DNA from: Astrocystis sublimbata
Taxonomy: Eukaryota; Ascomycota; Sordariomycetes; Xylariales; Xylariaceae
Length of the DNA stretch: 64,000 nt
Assembly (NCBI GenBank): GCA_022453515.1
Contig: JAJNNY010000031.1
Coordinates: 248,001-312,000, forward strand
Direction of reading: 5' to 3'
Part shown: positions 53,155-64,000 of the stretch, in pieces
Numbering within the stretch: the first letter of the stretch is position 1
How the letters are laid out: each line of letters opens with the position of its first letter
The notes under the pieces: model-generated
Seen by the model: the letters and a program-made list of their open reading frames with translations, nothing else
Database searches by the model: none
Told to the model about the DNA's origin: nothing
Made by a program: the position numbers and the translations under genes

Positions 53155-56100
53155 GGTTGCTGCTGTAGATTGTATGCAGGGCTGACGTTAAAATGAATAC
53201 GAAATGCGGGCGAAGCCGGTGTCAGCTGAAGCGTTTGAAATTCTTGTAACAATTTGTGTTGAACTGCACACAATGAGGCCTGGCAGATTTGCAATTGTCA
53301 GTCGAAAGGCCCATTGTCACAGATGATGAGTCAGTGCTAGACAGACTCGGAATGCAGAAGTGTCACGGTTCCCACAATCTGTCTGTCTGGAGACGGACGT
53401 GGTGCGCGCCAAGAATTTACAGCTACTGCAGATACAGCGCAACAGCTTCGAGATACAGGGGATATCTTTTGACACTGCGACCGATGGACGTTTTGCTCGT
53501 ATCCAACCAGGAAATAATCGATAACAATGCAGGGTGGGTTGAAGATTCAGATCAAGGATCATACATACCGCATAGAACGCCACTGGTTGGCTAGTAGACA
53601 GGCACGGAGGGACAGTCGTATATACTGTAGAAACAGGGTATGGCGGATTCAATCAGATCTAGCACAATGGCAGGTCTGTGTCCAATGTGCTTATGTATGC
53701 CAGTGGGGAGATGAACGAGGTTATCGCAGGATCGCCTTGTTCGAAGAACACTTGTAAATGAAGAATGGGCTCGGATGCGGCTATCGCGTTATCTGAGTCT
53801 ATATCTGCAGCTATTCCGGCCTGAAGTTCTTAGCTTATCGGGGCTGCTGCATTGATCATCATTAGCCACAAAAATCACCCTTTCCCCAACGATGGCGCTA
53901 TGGAGCGGTGAACAGATAGAGAAAGAAGGAAGCATGCAACGATTCGGACACATAGATAAGGCCGCAACAGAATATGTACTGGGAGTTGGTTGGGTTGTAC
54001 CACGAAAAAAGGGGGAGTTTAGTGATTCAGTGTGCAAATGTGATGAATGTGTTGTCGGTTGGCATGCTTTTGAATCAACGGAAACAGACGTGGTTGTGTC
54101 ACATGGGTAGGTAGGTAGTAATACTAATGACACGACAGATGCGATCACAGAAGCCAATGGGGATCAGACGAGACAACGCAAATCCACCAGAGTCTCAGGC
54201 CAGGAACACGCTTCGACGCTCGTCGGGAGCTAGGAAGAAGCTAGACGAGCAGACATGGAGAAAAGGAACACCGCCCAAAGCCGGAGGGCCTTCACTAGCA
54301 AAATCCAGAGCGGTCGACCACTTACACGAAGGCTTCTCGTTGGGGCGTTTTCTTTCCGATAGTAAACGATATGAGTACCGTGTGTTGTTCAGGTGGAGGG
54401 GTTGCTAAAGCTGGGCATCGAAGACGTCGCTGGCACACGACCGTTTCGGAGCTAGATGAATGTATAGATATATATCTGGTTTTGTGGATGATGATATAAA
54501 CATGAGCAAGCAAGTGGAAAATCACCAGATTTTTCCGATTAAGTTTTAGGTTTGGGTCGGGGGGGGAGTCGCACGAGTCTTGCTTGTCAGTTGCGAACAA
54601 GGTATGTCAGTATATAAAGAAGTAGGCAACGATCGATCAGGTACAATGGATGACCGCGTGAAGGGATCTGTTCCCATTTAAACAAAACAGACAGCACACA
54701 CTACTGCAACTACGCACACTACACGCACTACTAGCCATCTAGGCTTGGGGTTGTAGACAGTCGAGGCAGTATAGCGAGTTATAGCTCCCCTAAATATGTC
54801 ATGGGATCTTGCATCTTGGCCTGGCTTTCCCCAACAATCTACCTACGATCCGGTCACCGCCGCAGCTGGCTCTAGCGCACATATTCACTTACAGAATTAC
54901 CTGCTCGCCTGTCGTGCCTGTACGGTAAGCTTGGTCCTGGTCCCCCCTGTGTGTGATCCTCTCGCATACATAGAGGAGTCGACGTGCTCTCGAGGTACCG
55001 GGCTGGTAGATAGACGGCGGCCCAAGGTCCCTGTGAAGACGGTGCAGCACCCGAGATGTCATAGCCTCTCGCCCACAATCTCCACGACAGCTTCGGGCAG
55101 AACTTGTTAGAGCTACCTAGCTCAGCTCCAGATGGACGGCTAGAATACCTATTACGTACCCCATGGCTTGCATGGACAACGTATTGCAGCTGCATGATGC
55201 CCCTCAATTCCCGTTTTGCCCCTCTGTGAAGCCCTAACCCCATGCGTGATGCTCCAACCACAGCCAATGGCTCCGCGCCAATTAGCTCATGGCAATCATC
55301 CAAGTGGTCACTGGCGGGGGACGTGATGGGGGGGCCGAGGGGCCCATCTGTGGGTATGAGGGTAGAAAAATGCTCTGTCTTACTGCACTGTGTTCCAGTT
55401 CGTGGCGTTATTATGCATTGGCTCACTTCTTGTTTCGGTAGTTGGCAGCACCGAGTCAAAAGGAAGTTGAGGTGTAGTTAGACTGATTATTGCTTGACAA
55501 AGGGAGAGAAGTTTTCCAGTGAGCCACAATGCTGAAATACCTGTACTTGTCGTGTCCAGTTGCTGTGTTGAGAACTCATCCATGACGCACGCTACCTGGT
55601 TGGCCGTACTGTCCTAGGTACTGCTAGGCACCTTACTAAGTTGCAAAGACTGTGGGCGTGCAGCAAAATCTGGGGCGTTACGGCCTGCAACGCATCAACA
55701 ACACTGTTTGCCAGGTACCGTACCTATTTCTGTCCACCATCAGCCTCCACGATCACGGGAGGCTCCACCCCCCCACCCCCCATTGCGTCTAAGCAAATCT
55801 AGCCATCACCTGAGCCTGAGTGAAGCAAGAGATGTTAGGTAGCATGGAGCATTGGGACAATGAAGAAAAACTTTTCGAGGTCAAGCCGGTTAGCGGTCCA
55901 TTCAACCATGGGGAATGCTCGCGACTTTATGTTATTGACTGCCAAATATCTTAAACCTGATGCACGGAGCATCCCGAGCAGTGACCCGGAGCACTTGGTT
56001 CCTCTTCGGATGATACCATCGAGAGATCGACATGCACAGCCAAAGGATAAAAACTGGCAGCCAGGCCTGTCGTCATTAAAATGCTTCGTGACTCGCTTCA

Positions 56101-57678
56101 TCGCCTAGTCCGTCCAAGGTAAGTAAGCAAGCTGCACCTGCTCCCCGCTGCCTTTGCTCCGAAAAAGCCATCTCCTCATGAAAGGGCATTCAAATCGATT
56201 GGTTTCTGCAAGGTACAGCATGATTTGAATTGGTATTACAAGGGAGTTGAAGGCCCAAAGCGAACACCGAGCTTGGGTGCCATTGCACCACAACAAAAGG
56301 TACCCAGATAGGTAAGATATTGGTAAAGTCCAACCTTGAACCGTCACGACTGTATGGCAAGGTAGCAATTGCACGGCACAAGCTCCGGCCTAGAACACGC
56401 AGGGAAACTGGATGCGTACCCCCAGTAAAGTAAAGTAAGATGCGATCGATCGGCACCGAAAATGGTGTGTGGTACATGCGACGCAGTACATGAGGTGTGT
56501 TCGACACATTTTAGCACAGAATGACAAGTTCTCCAACAATGACGGCATCTCTTCCCCACAGAATCACGTCTTGGCCTTGAATGTGACAAAAGGAAGAATG
56601 TGCAACAACGAGATACTGCATCTAAGCAGAAGACCATCTTCAGCCCTGCTGCCACTTGGATTTGATTTCAAAGTGTATTACTGTAGTATTGGGACAAGCT
56701 AGGTTCAGAGTTCTGTTCATTTGCTTAGGCTGTTCAACACTCGGTTGGTTGCATTACCTAGACACAACACATATGACACGGCTGGTAGCAGCCAGTGGTC
56801 AATTCACACATCTGTTCTTGAAGAGCCCTCAAAAGACGTAATGGGTTAGATAAGACTTAATTTAAGAATTAATATGACCCAGGTATTTCCAAAAGAATCC
56901 ACAACTTCTTCAGTGGTAATGAGGTACGAAGGATCAATCAAGCCTTCTCAGGCAAATGCATGTATTAGATAAGGTAGCAGCAATATGCATACCACGCAGT
57001 ATGAGAATCTACTCCCATCGAGCCGTTAGATCCGATTGTGCCAGAATTTTTGTTATCTTTTCTCTCTGTTGCTTCCAGTCTCGGTAGGGATCGTGGAGGT
57101 TCCCACCCTTCAGATATAATCTGACTGGTATGGTGCATTGTGTATGGCCCACTCTACCATCCCATGTCATCTTTACATACGAGTAGTAGACGCAGTTCAC
57201 GGTCAGCCAGTAGGTAGTATCGCGATAACCAAACCTTGTAAACGACTTCTCTGGCTGTATAAAAGATACCCTCAAGCTTGTTGAGAATCCAGTCCCCGCC
57301 AAGCAGTAGATGTGGCATAACATGGCCAACAACAACGTTCATCGACCATGGTTGAAGTTTGTCTTATTCAGTAGTACCTCTTCGAAATAGAACGCCAAAG
57401 AAGCTAACTCCTTACCCGTACCTGGGTGCGAACGAAGAATACTAGGCCTGTTCATACAATATCCGTGACGCCGAAATACACCAGTCCATAATGCTTGCTG
57501 TCATTTTCCCCATTTGACCTGCTCCGTCTCTCGTCTTCCATATCTCGGCTTATCCATCGTGCACGCTGCCTGTCACAAAGCAGGTTTCATCACGCGTGCC
57601 GATACCCTCATGCCCAGAGCTGACTTGGGGACCTCACAAGATGGGATTGCCTGTAAGTGTCCGAAAGTGTACAACAGA
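53155..57678. other. 4.5-kb gene-poor region
   Basis: Contains the AIM21 promoter and the 3' flank of TVP18. Frames of 60-195 codons are scattered on both strands and overlap, and none shows a domain, splice partner or coding-like composition. A minus frame at 57009-57342 has some protein-like character but no recognisable match. Short GTAGGTAGG runs occur near 54107. Confidence 0.45.
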
Positions 57679-58401
57679 TTATATGATCATCTGCGCAACG
57701 CCTTGGCCACCTAGGGTCTTGCTTCCGACAAAAGCCTGCCCCTTGAGACCGGCCAGAGCATAGCAGATCGCAGTGAGCAAGAGGACAACGGCGGCAGCGA
57801 CCAGGCTGCTGGGGGTGATGATGATGCTGAGGAATTGGACCAGGGACATAACGCCGTAGGCACCGGCACGCGCATAGTTGGTAGAGACTTTGCGGATCGC
57901 GGCGTCGAAGGTGGACGAGGTGGGGCAGATTCGTAGCAGAAGAGGGACTTCGAGGAAGAGGATAACGAAGGATGAGACCCTGTTTCCCGTGTTAGTTGAG
58001 CGCGCCACTCATGATGTATATTCGCAGCTGGCAACTCACAGGCAGATGATAGCAAAAATGATGAGGAGGAAGTGGCCGAGGTTAAAGAAGTTGGCGATGC
58101 CGAGGGCAAAGCATAGGATCAAGGACAAGATGCCCAGCCTGCGCAAGAACACGTTTGTTAGCTTCCAAGCAGGTCACACCATCTACAAACTTGTCACGTC
58201 GGCTCAAGATGGCACTATGGCCACGGCTACATGTCATGTCGATGGTTTTGCGACAGGGCTTACCATTGTCCGTAGATGCCTAAATGGAAACGGTCAGATA
58301 CAGCCTCACCAACACAAAGCGCAGGGTTCGAGGTGTGTGCAAGCAGCAGGCGGAAAGAACTCACTGAAGTTTCTCGTGGCGAACTCGTCTTTAATCGACA
58401 T
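57679..58401 (-). CDS. TVP18: Golgi membrane protein Tvp18
   Basis: Complement exons 58365-58401, 58264-58279, 58040-58138 and 57679-57979 total 453 nt (150 aa), matching the family length. Tvp18 is a small four-helix Golgi protein found with Tlg2-containing vesicles; its exact role is unclear. Family blocks are MSIKDEFATRNF followed by SIYGQWLGILSLILCFALGI, then IICLVSSFVILFLEVPLLLR, ICPTSSTFDAAIRKVSTNY, and the signature end LAGLKGQAFVGSKTLGGQG with VAQMII. The second exon is only 16 nt. All three introns have standard GTGAGT/GTAAGC donors. The microexon is needed to restore SIYGQW, so models that skip it will mis-start. Confidence 0.95.
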
Positions 58402-60324
58402 CGTGAAGAGATGTGCGGTATAGTTGTGGGATGAGTTGTGATTGCGGAAGGCAGCAGATGCTGGCTATCGGTGCTCGAGTTCCAGGGGGCTCGTATTGTA
58501 GCAGATGCGATTAAGGACGATGCGGGCGCGGCGGCTTTGATGCGCAAAGTGGTTCAAGGGAATCGAAGGTATTCTTGTTGATGTTGTTCGGACACAGATG
58601 CAGAGGGTAGCGCGAATAAAGAAGCAGACAGGGTATTGTCAACGGATTGCTTTATTCAGATGAAGGGTTGTGGTTTGTGTTGTTTTAGAGGTAAGAAGCT
58701 TCGGCTACGGTGATGCATGGTGTTGGCGACAAGACGTGTCCAGTCTACTACCGCCCAGCAGGTACCGACCTGACAGGGTGACAGGCTAACTGCGCGACCC
58801 TTGAATGGACGAGAGCTAGCTCTGGGGTGGGTCCTCCGGCCAGCTAGGCGGCAACGACGCCGAAATAGTGGCTCAGTTGCGACAACGCGCAAGCACTAAC
58901 TCACCCAAAAGCCTGCCGCCTAAACCGGGCGAGCAGGCACGCAGGCTGCACCCTGAACCTTCAGTTCCTGGAAGGTGCTGTGCGCTAAAGCTACCCCTGT
59001 TGGATGCAGGGTCTCCTATGGGGTTGGAGTGTTGTAGGAAAAGGGTACATGTCTCACAACCAGCCGATACGCGGGACGTGGGGTACCTTGCAAGCAATGT
59101 GATACTCCCAGGCATTGTACCTGATCGTCGGACCATGTTTCATCTGCCCATTATGTGATTTTCGAGTATCTCATACTTCCAAGATCTGATACGTCTATCG
59201 CAGCTGCCTCGGCTGCCTTTTACATTCCCAGGCGCTGCTGCTAGACCCCATCGTACTATCGATTTCCCTAGAGTGACATGGCCTCGCATAGCCAACATCG
59301 ACAATGGAGGCCGCCTCCAAATATCCGTATTCGGGAAATTAAAATAGCATGGATGTGTGTACATGGGCGTACTCGCATACGTCAACCTTGGAAGGCAAAA
59401 GGGCAGGTATCTACGGCGGGGTCACACACCTCCATACAATCCATCGTATCTATCGGTTATTATAAGCATCAAGGAAACTTTGAATATCATGTTAGCACGA
59501 AATATTTGAGAATAACATGAATTAGAAAATATGGTAGGTATGCACAGTCTGAGTGTACTTCCAAGGTGGGCAGACTGTACCACCTCCGAGGCTGACGGAT
59601 GTGCTTGCTTAACATACGCCAATTGGACAGCTGCTTCAAAATGTCAAAAGTATCGCCAAACTTTGAATCTTCTTGAACAAAACCCCGTGATGATCACATC
59701 CAACTATCGATTGGCCGTGGAGCCAAGGGGCACCTTTCCAGTCCTTTGGGCTGCGGGGATCCCTGTGTAGAATCACAGGCGGGACAGGGAACCGACCAGC
59801 GCTCGGCAAAATGAGTTGGCTGGCACATCACACCGATGTCCATATAAACCTACTAGTAATGTAGCATGGCTTTCCTGCGTTTCAATCGAAAGCGAAGTCG
59901 ATATCAGGTTTGGCTCTTCGCATAGCTATTCGATTGCATTTCCTATAAATAGCAGTCTGCATAGGCGTCTGGCTAGGCATATGTTCATTGTTTTGGGAAA
60001 CAACGAGCATCATCTGGTAGCCAGGGTCCGTGGTTAATTCTTTTTCTATCGGAGAAAGAGCTTTTTACAACATCCACGTTTTGAGGGAAGAAACACCACA
60101 CACACCTTGGAAGAAGTTCGAGAAATCCTGCGATCTAGGTTAGTAGGCTTGAATCTAGACGAGGCCTTCATACCCCCTTCTGACGCCTGACAACCCATAT
60201 CCCTATATTCCAGACGAAGCACCTAGTATTGTTCACTGACTTGATGGCGCAGTCTGGCACTCGCGGCATGTCGTTCTTATTAGACGTGGGCGCTGAGTAA
60301 TTGATGACCTTTCGACATATAAAA
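58402..60324. other. Intergenic between TVP18 and the P450 gene
   Basis: Two divergent promoters lie at the ends, with nothing recognisable between. Frames of 61-96 codons are scattered and unsupported. A candidate TATA (CATATAAAAATGG) directly precedes the P450 start. Confidence 0.4.
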
Positions 60325-61986
60325 ATGGAATCCCTTATTCAAGGTTGGTCGAAACTACCAACAGCAACATGGATTGCCGCCTTTTTTCTATTATATTTCC
60401 TGCTCTATCAATACTCCAAAACGAAGGTGGATCGTAAAGAACCACCTGTTATTGCCTCCCATGTCCCTTTCGTTGGGCATCTCGTGGGAATGGCCCTGCG
60501 AGGCGGGAAATATATGAAAAACATAGGGTGAATACCCCTGAAACCCGATTGAACAGTTGTCTCGGCCTCTGACACCAGTATTAGATTACAGAATAAACAC
60601 CTCCCCATCTTCACCTTGCCGGTGCCGATGTCTCGACTATACATCGTGACAGATCCATCTCTCGCCGCCGCGGTCCAGCGAGCGTCGAAGGCTTTATCTT
60701 TCACCCCCATCATCCCTGAGGTTACCGAAAGAGTTCTCGGGCTGGACAGACCAACGATGGAGATCACTCGAAAGAATCTGGACCCGAATCCGGGAGAGGA
60801 ACGTGGTTTCCTTGCTGATATACAAGACATGGTGTATGCACACTTCGGCCCAGGAAGCTCTCTAACTGCAATCAGTTTGGGAGCAGCGCGAGAATTAAGA
60901 ACCGAAGTACTTGCATTCGCCGCATCCCAGAGCGCCTGTACCACTGCTAAGCAACCCATTGATATGCTTTCATGGGTTCGACACTTGGTCGCCGTATCGA
61001 CAGCGAAATACTTCTACGGTCCCCAGAACCCCATCTCTCTAGACCCGAAGCTTGAGGAGTGCTTCTGGGATTTCGACCATGGCCTCGGCAAGTTGCTCAT
61101 GAACGTACTTCCGTCCGTGACGGCAGGGAGAGCTTACAAGGGCAGAGAGCAGCTAGTCGAAGCCCTCGAGCTATACTTGGTGAACGGCTTGCACACGACG
61201 GGCTCGCAGATAGTGCAAGAACGTGTCGAGATCGCACTCCGGCATGGCTGGACCCTTCGCGCGACCGCACGCTCGGAACTCTCATTCTTGTTCGCCGGTA
61301 TCGTCAATGCCACCACCTCCACCTTTTGGATCCTGCTTCAGATTTTTGCGGATCCGCAACTCCTGTCTGAGATCCGTGAAGAGATAATAAAAGTTTTGAA
61401 TAGAAATGACGACCCCGACCAAGACACGCATCATCCGATGCACAAGCTTAACATCACGGATCTCAAGGTCCACTGCCCTGTGCTTGTCGCTGTCTACCGA
61501 GAATGCCTGCGCTTAGGATCCGATAACTACTCCACGCGCATGGTCAAAGAAGACTTCCTACTAGCAGATCGCTATTTCCTGAAGAAAGGGGCTGTCGTCC
61601 AGATCGCGGGAGGTGTCATACATGCCGACCAGTCGATATGGGGCGAGGCCGTCGAAACCTTCAATCACCATCGATTCCTTAATAATTCCAAACAACGGAC
61701 AAGGCAAAGCCAGATCCACCCAGCCGCCTTCCGTGCTTTCGGCGGCGGGAAGACGCTATGCCCAGGTCGACACTTTGCCATGAACGAGATATTGGGCCTC
61801 GTGGCCCTGATTGTCTTGATGTTCGACATTGAAGCCCCTGATGGAGGCAGGATCAAGGTTCCGAGAAAGAATGACGGTGTTTTGCCTGTGCATATCCTCG
61901 AGCCCAACTCTGATGTCAAGGTTGTGATTTCGAATCGTCAAGACAAGTATGCGGAAGCCTGCTCGAATCTTGACTTTGAGTTGTGA
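60325..61986 (+). CDS. Membrane-anchored cytochrome P450
   Basis: Exons 60325-60527 and 60579-61986 (GTGAAT...CAG) give 536 aa. An N-terminal hydrophobic anchor (ATWIAAFFLLYFLLYQY) is followed by a short basic linker and PPVIASHVPFVGHLVGM, the Pro-rich hinge. The I-helix oxygen-binding region is FLFAGIVNATTSTFW near residues 304-318. The K-helix ExxR is Glu376-Arg379 (YRECLRL). The haem loop is AFGGGKTLCPGRHFA with the ligand Cys462. The architecture resembles fungal P450s grouped with CYP7/CYP8-type sterol and prostanoid enzymes (HLPIFTLPVP at the junction), so a lipid or terpenoid substrate is possible but unproven. No backbone synthase gene is nearby. An in-frame ATG at 60304 would add seven residues ahead of the anchor. 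Confidence 0.93.
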
Positions 61987-62622
61987 ATTTGGCCAAGTCG
62001 TTTCTCGCACTGAAGCTCATGTGAATATCGAATTTGTTACCAAGAATGGAAGACATGCGCAGTACCATGAGGTGTGGAGTTTGTTCATCCGCAGACGTGG
62101 TCACCTTCTTCTCGACATAAGACAAGCAGGAAACAACCTGAAATGAAGACACGAGTGTAGCGTATTCAGGCCTATAACGTAATCATATTTGCACTCAGAG
62201 TGACTTGCCGGCATTAACGCCGACGAAGTCTGTCGGGCGGTCTGTGATCATGTTTGCGGGAATTGGACTTATTGAGTAGCGAATCCAAAAGAATGCTCCC
62301 TTGATATGAAATAGATGTGACAAGAGTGTAGCAACTCATGTGAGAAAAATTCGAGCACCGAAGTTGCTCGTGTCTCTCACAAGTCCATCTCACCAGGGAT
62401 TACAGTCCGCCTTACACGACCGAGCATACACACCTACATAAAAGCTGCCAGATCACAAAACAAAAGCAGCAGCATCACACGAACGAGAAGACACAGAAAT
62501 ATATATAGACATCTTTCATGTCCCCATCCCACTTAATTGTATTGGTATCCCATCTCGTATCTCGACGAGGTTACAAAAAGTGTACAAGAACCTATCATAT
62601 CTCGCTGACTGCTTTGTTAATC
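61987..62622. other. Convergent intergenic region
   Basis: 3' flanks of the P450 and Mcm10 genes. No gene recognised. Confidence 0.45.
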
Positions 62623-64000
62623 TCAATCAAGGATAACCAGCTCATCGTCGTCGTCCAAGAACACCATTCCGCGGCTCTTTCCAGCCGTTCCTCTACCACT
62701 AGCCAGCTCATTGCCCAGGCTCTCCCTCCCAGCCTCACGTATCCCATTCTCAGTCACGAACCGCGTCTTCTTACGCGCGGGAGACCGATTCCGATCCTTC
62801 CCCGACTCGTCCATCTCGCTGCTATCCGCAGCCGACGACCCGTTGTTCCTGCGGAACCTCTCCCCGTCCTTCATGCGCGCCAGTTTGTCCTTCAACCCAC
62901 CGCCCCAGCCCAGTGCCGTCAAAGGCGAGTTATTGCTGTTGCTTCCTAGCAAGCTCGAGTTACGGCTGGACAGGGCGCTCTCCACGCGCTTTCGCTTGAC
63001 GGGGCTGAGGTGGACTTTAGTATTCCGGTCTCCGATCAGACCGAGGCTCTTCGCGTCTCTCGGCTCTTCAGTCGAGGGCATCGAGCCTATGGTTGTGAAC
63101 GAAGAACGGGTGGATCCAGAGCGAGTCAACGTGCTGGTAGAAGTGGTAGTAGTAGCAGAGCGCTGGGCATATTCCTTCCCAGCGCCGCTTCCGAACTCGC
63201 CCAGCTTTTTCAGGAGGTCGCGCTCCTTCTCCTCCGTCGCGAGGCGTCGTCGCAGCGCCTCACTGCGTTCGATGGTGCCCGTCACGCGGCCATGGTCGCC
63301 GCCGAGGATCTCGTTGTCGAGCTTGCTGGCGGCCGTGGGGCGGTGCATGAACCACGCGCTCTGCGCCTCGCGATCGTAGTTGCCGCGCTTCTTCTTGCCT
63401 GGGTCGTTGGCGTGCTCCTCCCAGTCGTGCAGACGGCGCGAGTTGCCTCGCTTGGGACCGAGGCCTGTGTCAAAGGCGTTGACGTCCTGCCGGGCGAGGC
63501 GCTTCTTGGATAGCGCGAGGTTCATGTGGAACTCGCAAAACTCGGTACGCTTGCAGTTGACCCAGCTGCTGCAGAGCGACCCGTCTTTCTTGACGCTCTT
63601 GCAGAAGCCGAGATCGCGCGCTGTGCCGACCTCCAAGATGGTGTCGTCCCCGCTGTTGATTACGAGGCTGAAGCGCCCTGTGTCCGTCCTGTTAGGCGGC
63701 GGGGGCATAATGGTCGGGTTGAGGATGGCGATGAGCGTGCCCGGCGTCAGTTTCCAGTAGCGCTCGAAGCCGGTGTTGAAGAGAAACAGTTCGATTTCCC
63801 ATTTCAAGTCCACCAGTGTAATAACCATGAATTTCGCTCTGGTTGTATCAGCTTCTTTCTTTTCTTTCACGTTGCTGCCGTTATTTTTATGTGTTCTTGG
63901 ATCGGATTTAGAGGCAAGGATTCCAAAAACGACGATGTCCTGCTCAACATCAGGTAACTGGAAACTCGGTGCCTTGACCTGCTTTAACAAATCTGGGATG
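62623..64000 (-). CDS. MCM10: Mcm10 replication factor, N-terminus beyond the window
   Basis: One frame is open to the right edge; 459 codons of the C-terminal part are visible. Mcm10 binds ssDNA, polymerase alpha and the CMG helicase and is needed to activate origins. The OB-fold segment (QDIVVFGILASKSDP ... FMVITLVDLKWEIELFLF ... GTLIAILNPTIMPPP) leads into the family zinc finger (DLGFCKSVKKDGSLC ... CKRTEFCEFH), a CCCH arrangement. A second conserved patch follows (FDTGLGPKRGNSRRL). The tail is disordered, Ser/Arg-rich and ends DDDDELVILD. With Dbf4 it is one of two origin-firing factors in the window, 30 kb apart; I see no functional linkage in that spacing. The true start and any 5' intron lie outside. 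Confidence 0.92.
   Translation of the reverse strand, partial: IPDLLKQVKAPSFQLPDVEQDIVVFGILASKSDPRTHKNNGSNVKEKKEADTTRAKFMVITLVDLKWEIELFLFNTGFERYWKLTPGTLIAILNPTIMPPPPNRTDTGRFSLVINSGDDTILEVGTARDLGFCKSVKKDGSLCSSWVNCKRTEFCEFHMNLALSKKRLARQDVNAFDTGLGPKRGNSRRLHDWEEHANDPGKKKRGNYDREAQSAWFMHRPTAASKLDNEILGGDHGRVTGTIERSEALRRRLATEEKERDLLKKLGEFGSGAGKEYAQRSATTTTSTSTLTRSGSTRSSFTTIGSMPSTEEPRDAKSLGLIGDRNTKVHLSPVKRKRVESALSSRNSSLLGSNSNNSPLTALGWGGGLKDKLARMKDGERFRRNNGSSAADSSEMDESGKDRNRSPARKKTRFVTENGIREAGRESLGNELASGRGTAGKSRGMVFLDDDDELVILD

Noticed and set aside
57009..57342. Pair of overlapping minus frames resembling a decayed protein
   Set aside because: Protein-like composition only; no recognisable motif in either frame or after trial frame joins.
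1..64000. tRNA, rRNA or CRISPR arrays
   Set aside because: No GGTTCGA-type T-loop with a matching acceptor stem, no 5S-like internal promoter and no spacer-repeat array was seen. A covariance-model scan would be needed to exclude degenerate tRNAs.
1..64000. A secondary-metabolite gene cluster around the BBE-like oxidase or the P450
   Set aside because: The two lie over 50 kb apart with conserved housekeeping genes between, and no PKS, NRPS, terpene synthase or DMATS gene is present.

Overview
This window is nuclear DNA of a filamentous ascomycete (Pezizomycotina, most likely a Sordariomycete). The genes carry short introns with GTAAGT/GTGAGT-type donors and CTAAC-like branch points. Recognisable products include a BBE-like oxidase, Zn2Cys6 and SREBP-type bHLH regulators, Icp55, Aim21 and Tvp18. 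One retrotransposon shows heavy repeat-induced point mutation (RIP), which is specific to fungi. I read all gene models from the sequence; no database search was possible.

0-8 kb: a HYPK-like NatA partner (-) is divergent from a class II DAHP synthase (+). They are followed by a small Gly-rich protein (-) and a ten-exon secreted BBE-like flavoprotein (-).

8-16.4 kb: a repeat island. A 7.3-kb chromodomain-containing Ty3/gypsy element (minus strand) has matched 331-bp LTRs, a CATTC target duplication, a polypurine tract and an apparent self-primer binding site. It lies inside an older Copia integrase relic, next to a 90-bp palindromic MITE-like insertion. The interior is riddled with stops and TA dinucleotides, and the RIP damage fades out within the outer half of each LTR.

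16.4-24.6 kb: an accessory stretch with lineage-specific genes. It holds a one-TM Ser/Thr-rich protein, an orphan with an acidic tail, a DUF6594-like relic, an SDR lacking the catalytic Tyr, and a small secreted protein.

24.6-40.2 kb: a conserved block. It contains PanB, Atg12, a Zn2Cys6 regulator divergent from an intronless NAD(P)H/FAD oxidoreductase, Dbf4 divergent from Icp55, and an SREBP-type bHLH factor.

40.2-64 kb: conserved genes spaced by long gene-poor stretches. They are a DOPA-dioxygenase-family protein, a 145-aa membrane protein flanked by two copies of a short repeat, Aim21, Tvp18, a cytochrome P450, and Mcm10 cut by the window edge. Core functions include amino-acid and vitamin synthesis (DAHPS, PanB), replication control (Dbf4, Mcm10), autophagy (Atg12), trafficking and actin (Tvp18, Aim21) and mitochondrial protein maturation (Icp55). 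They do not form one pathway. I see no biosynthetic cluster, tRNA, rRNA or CRISPR.
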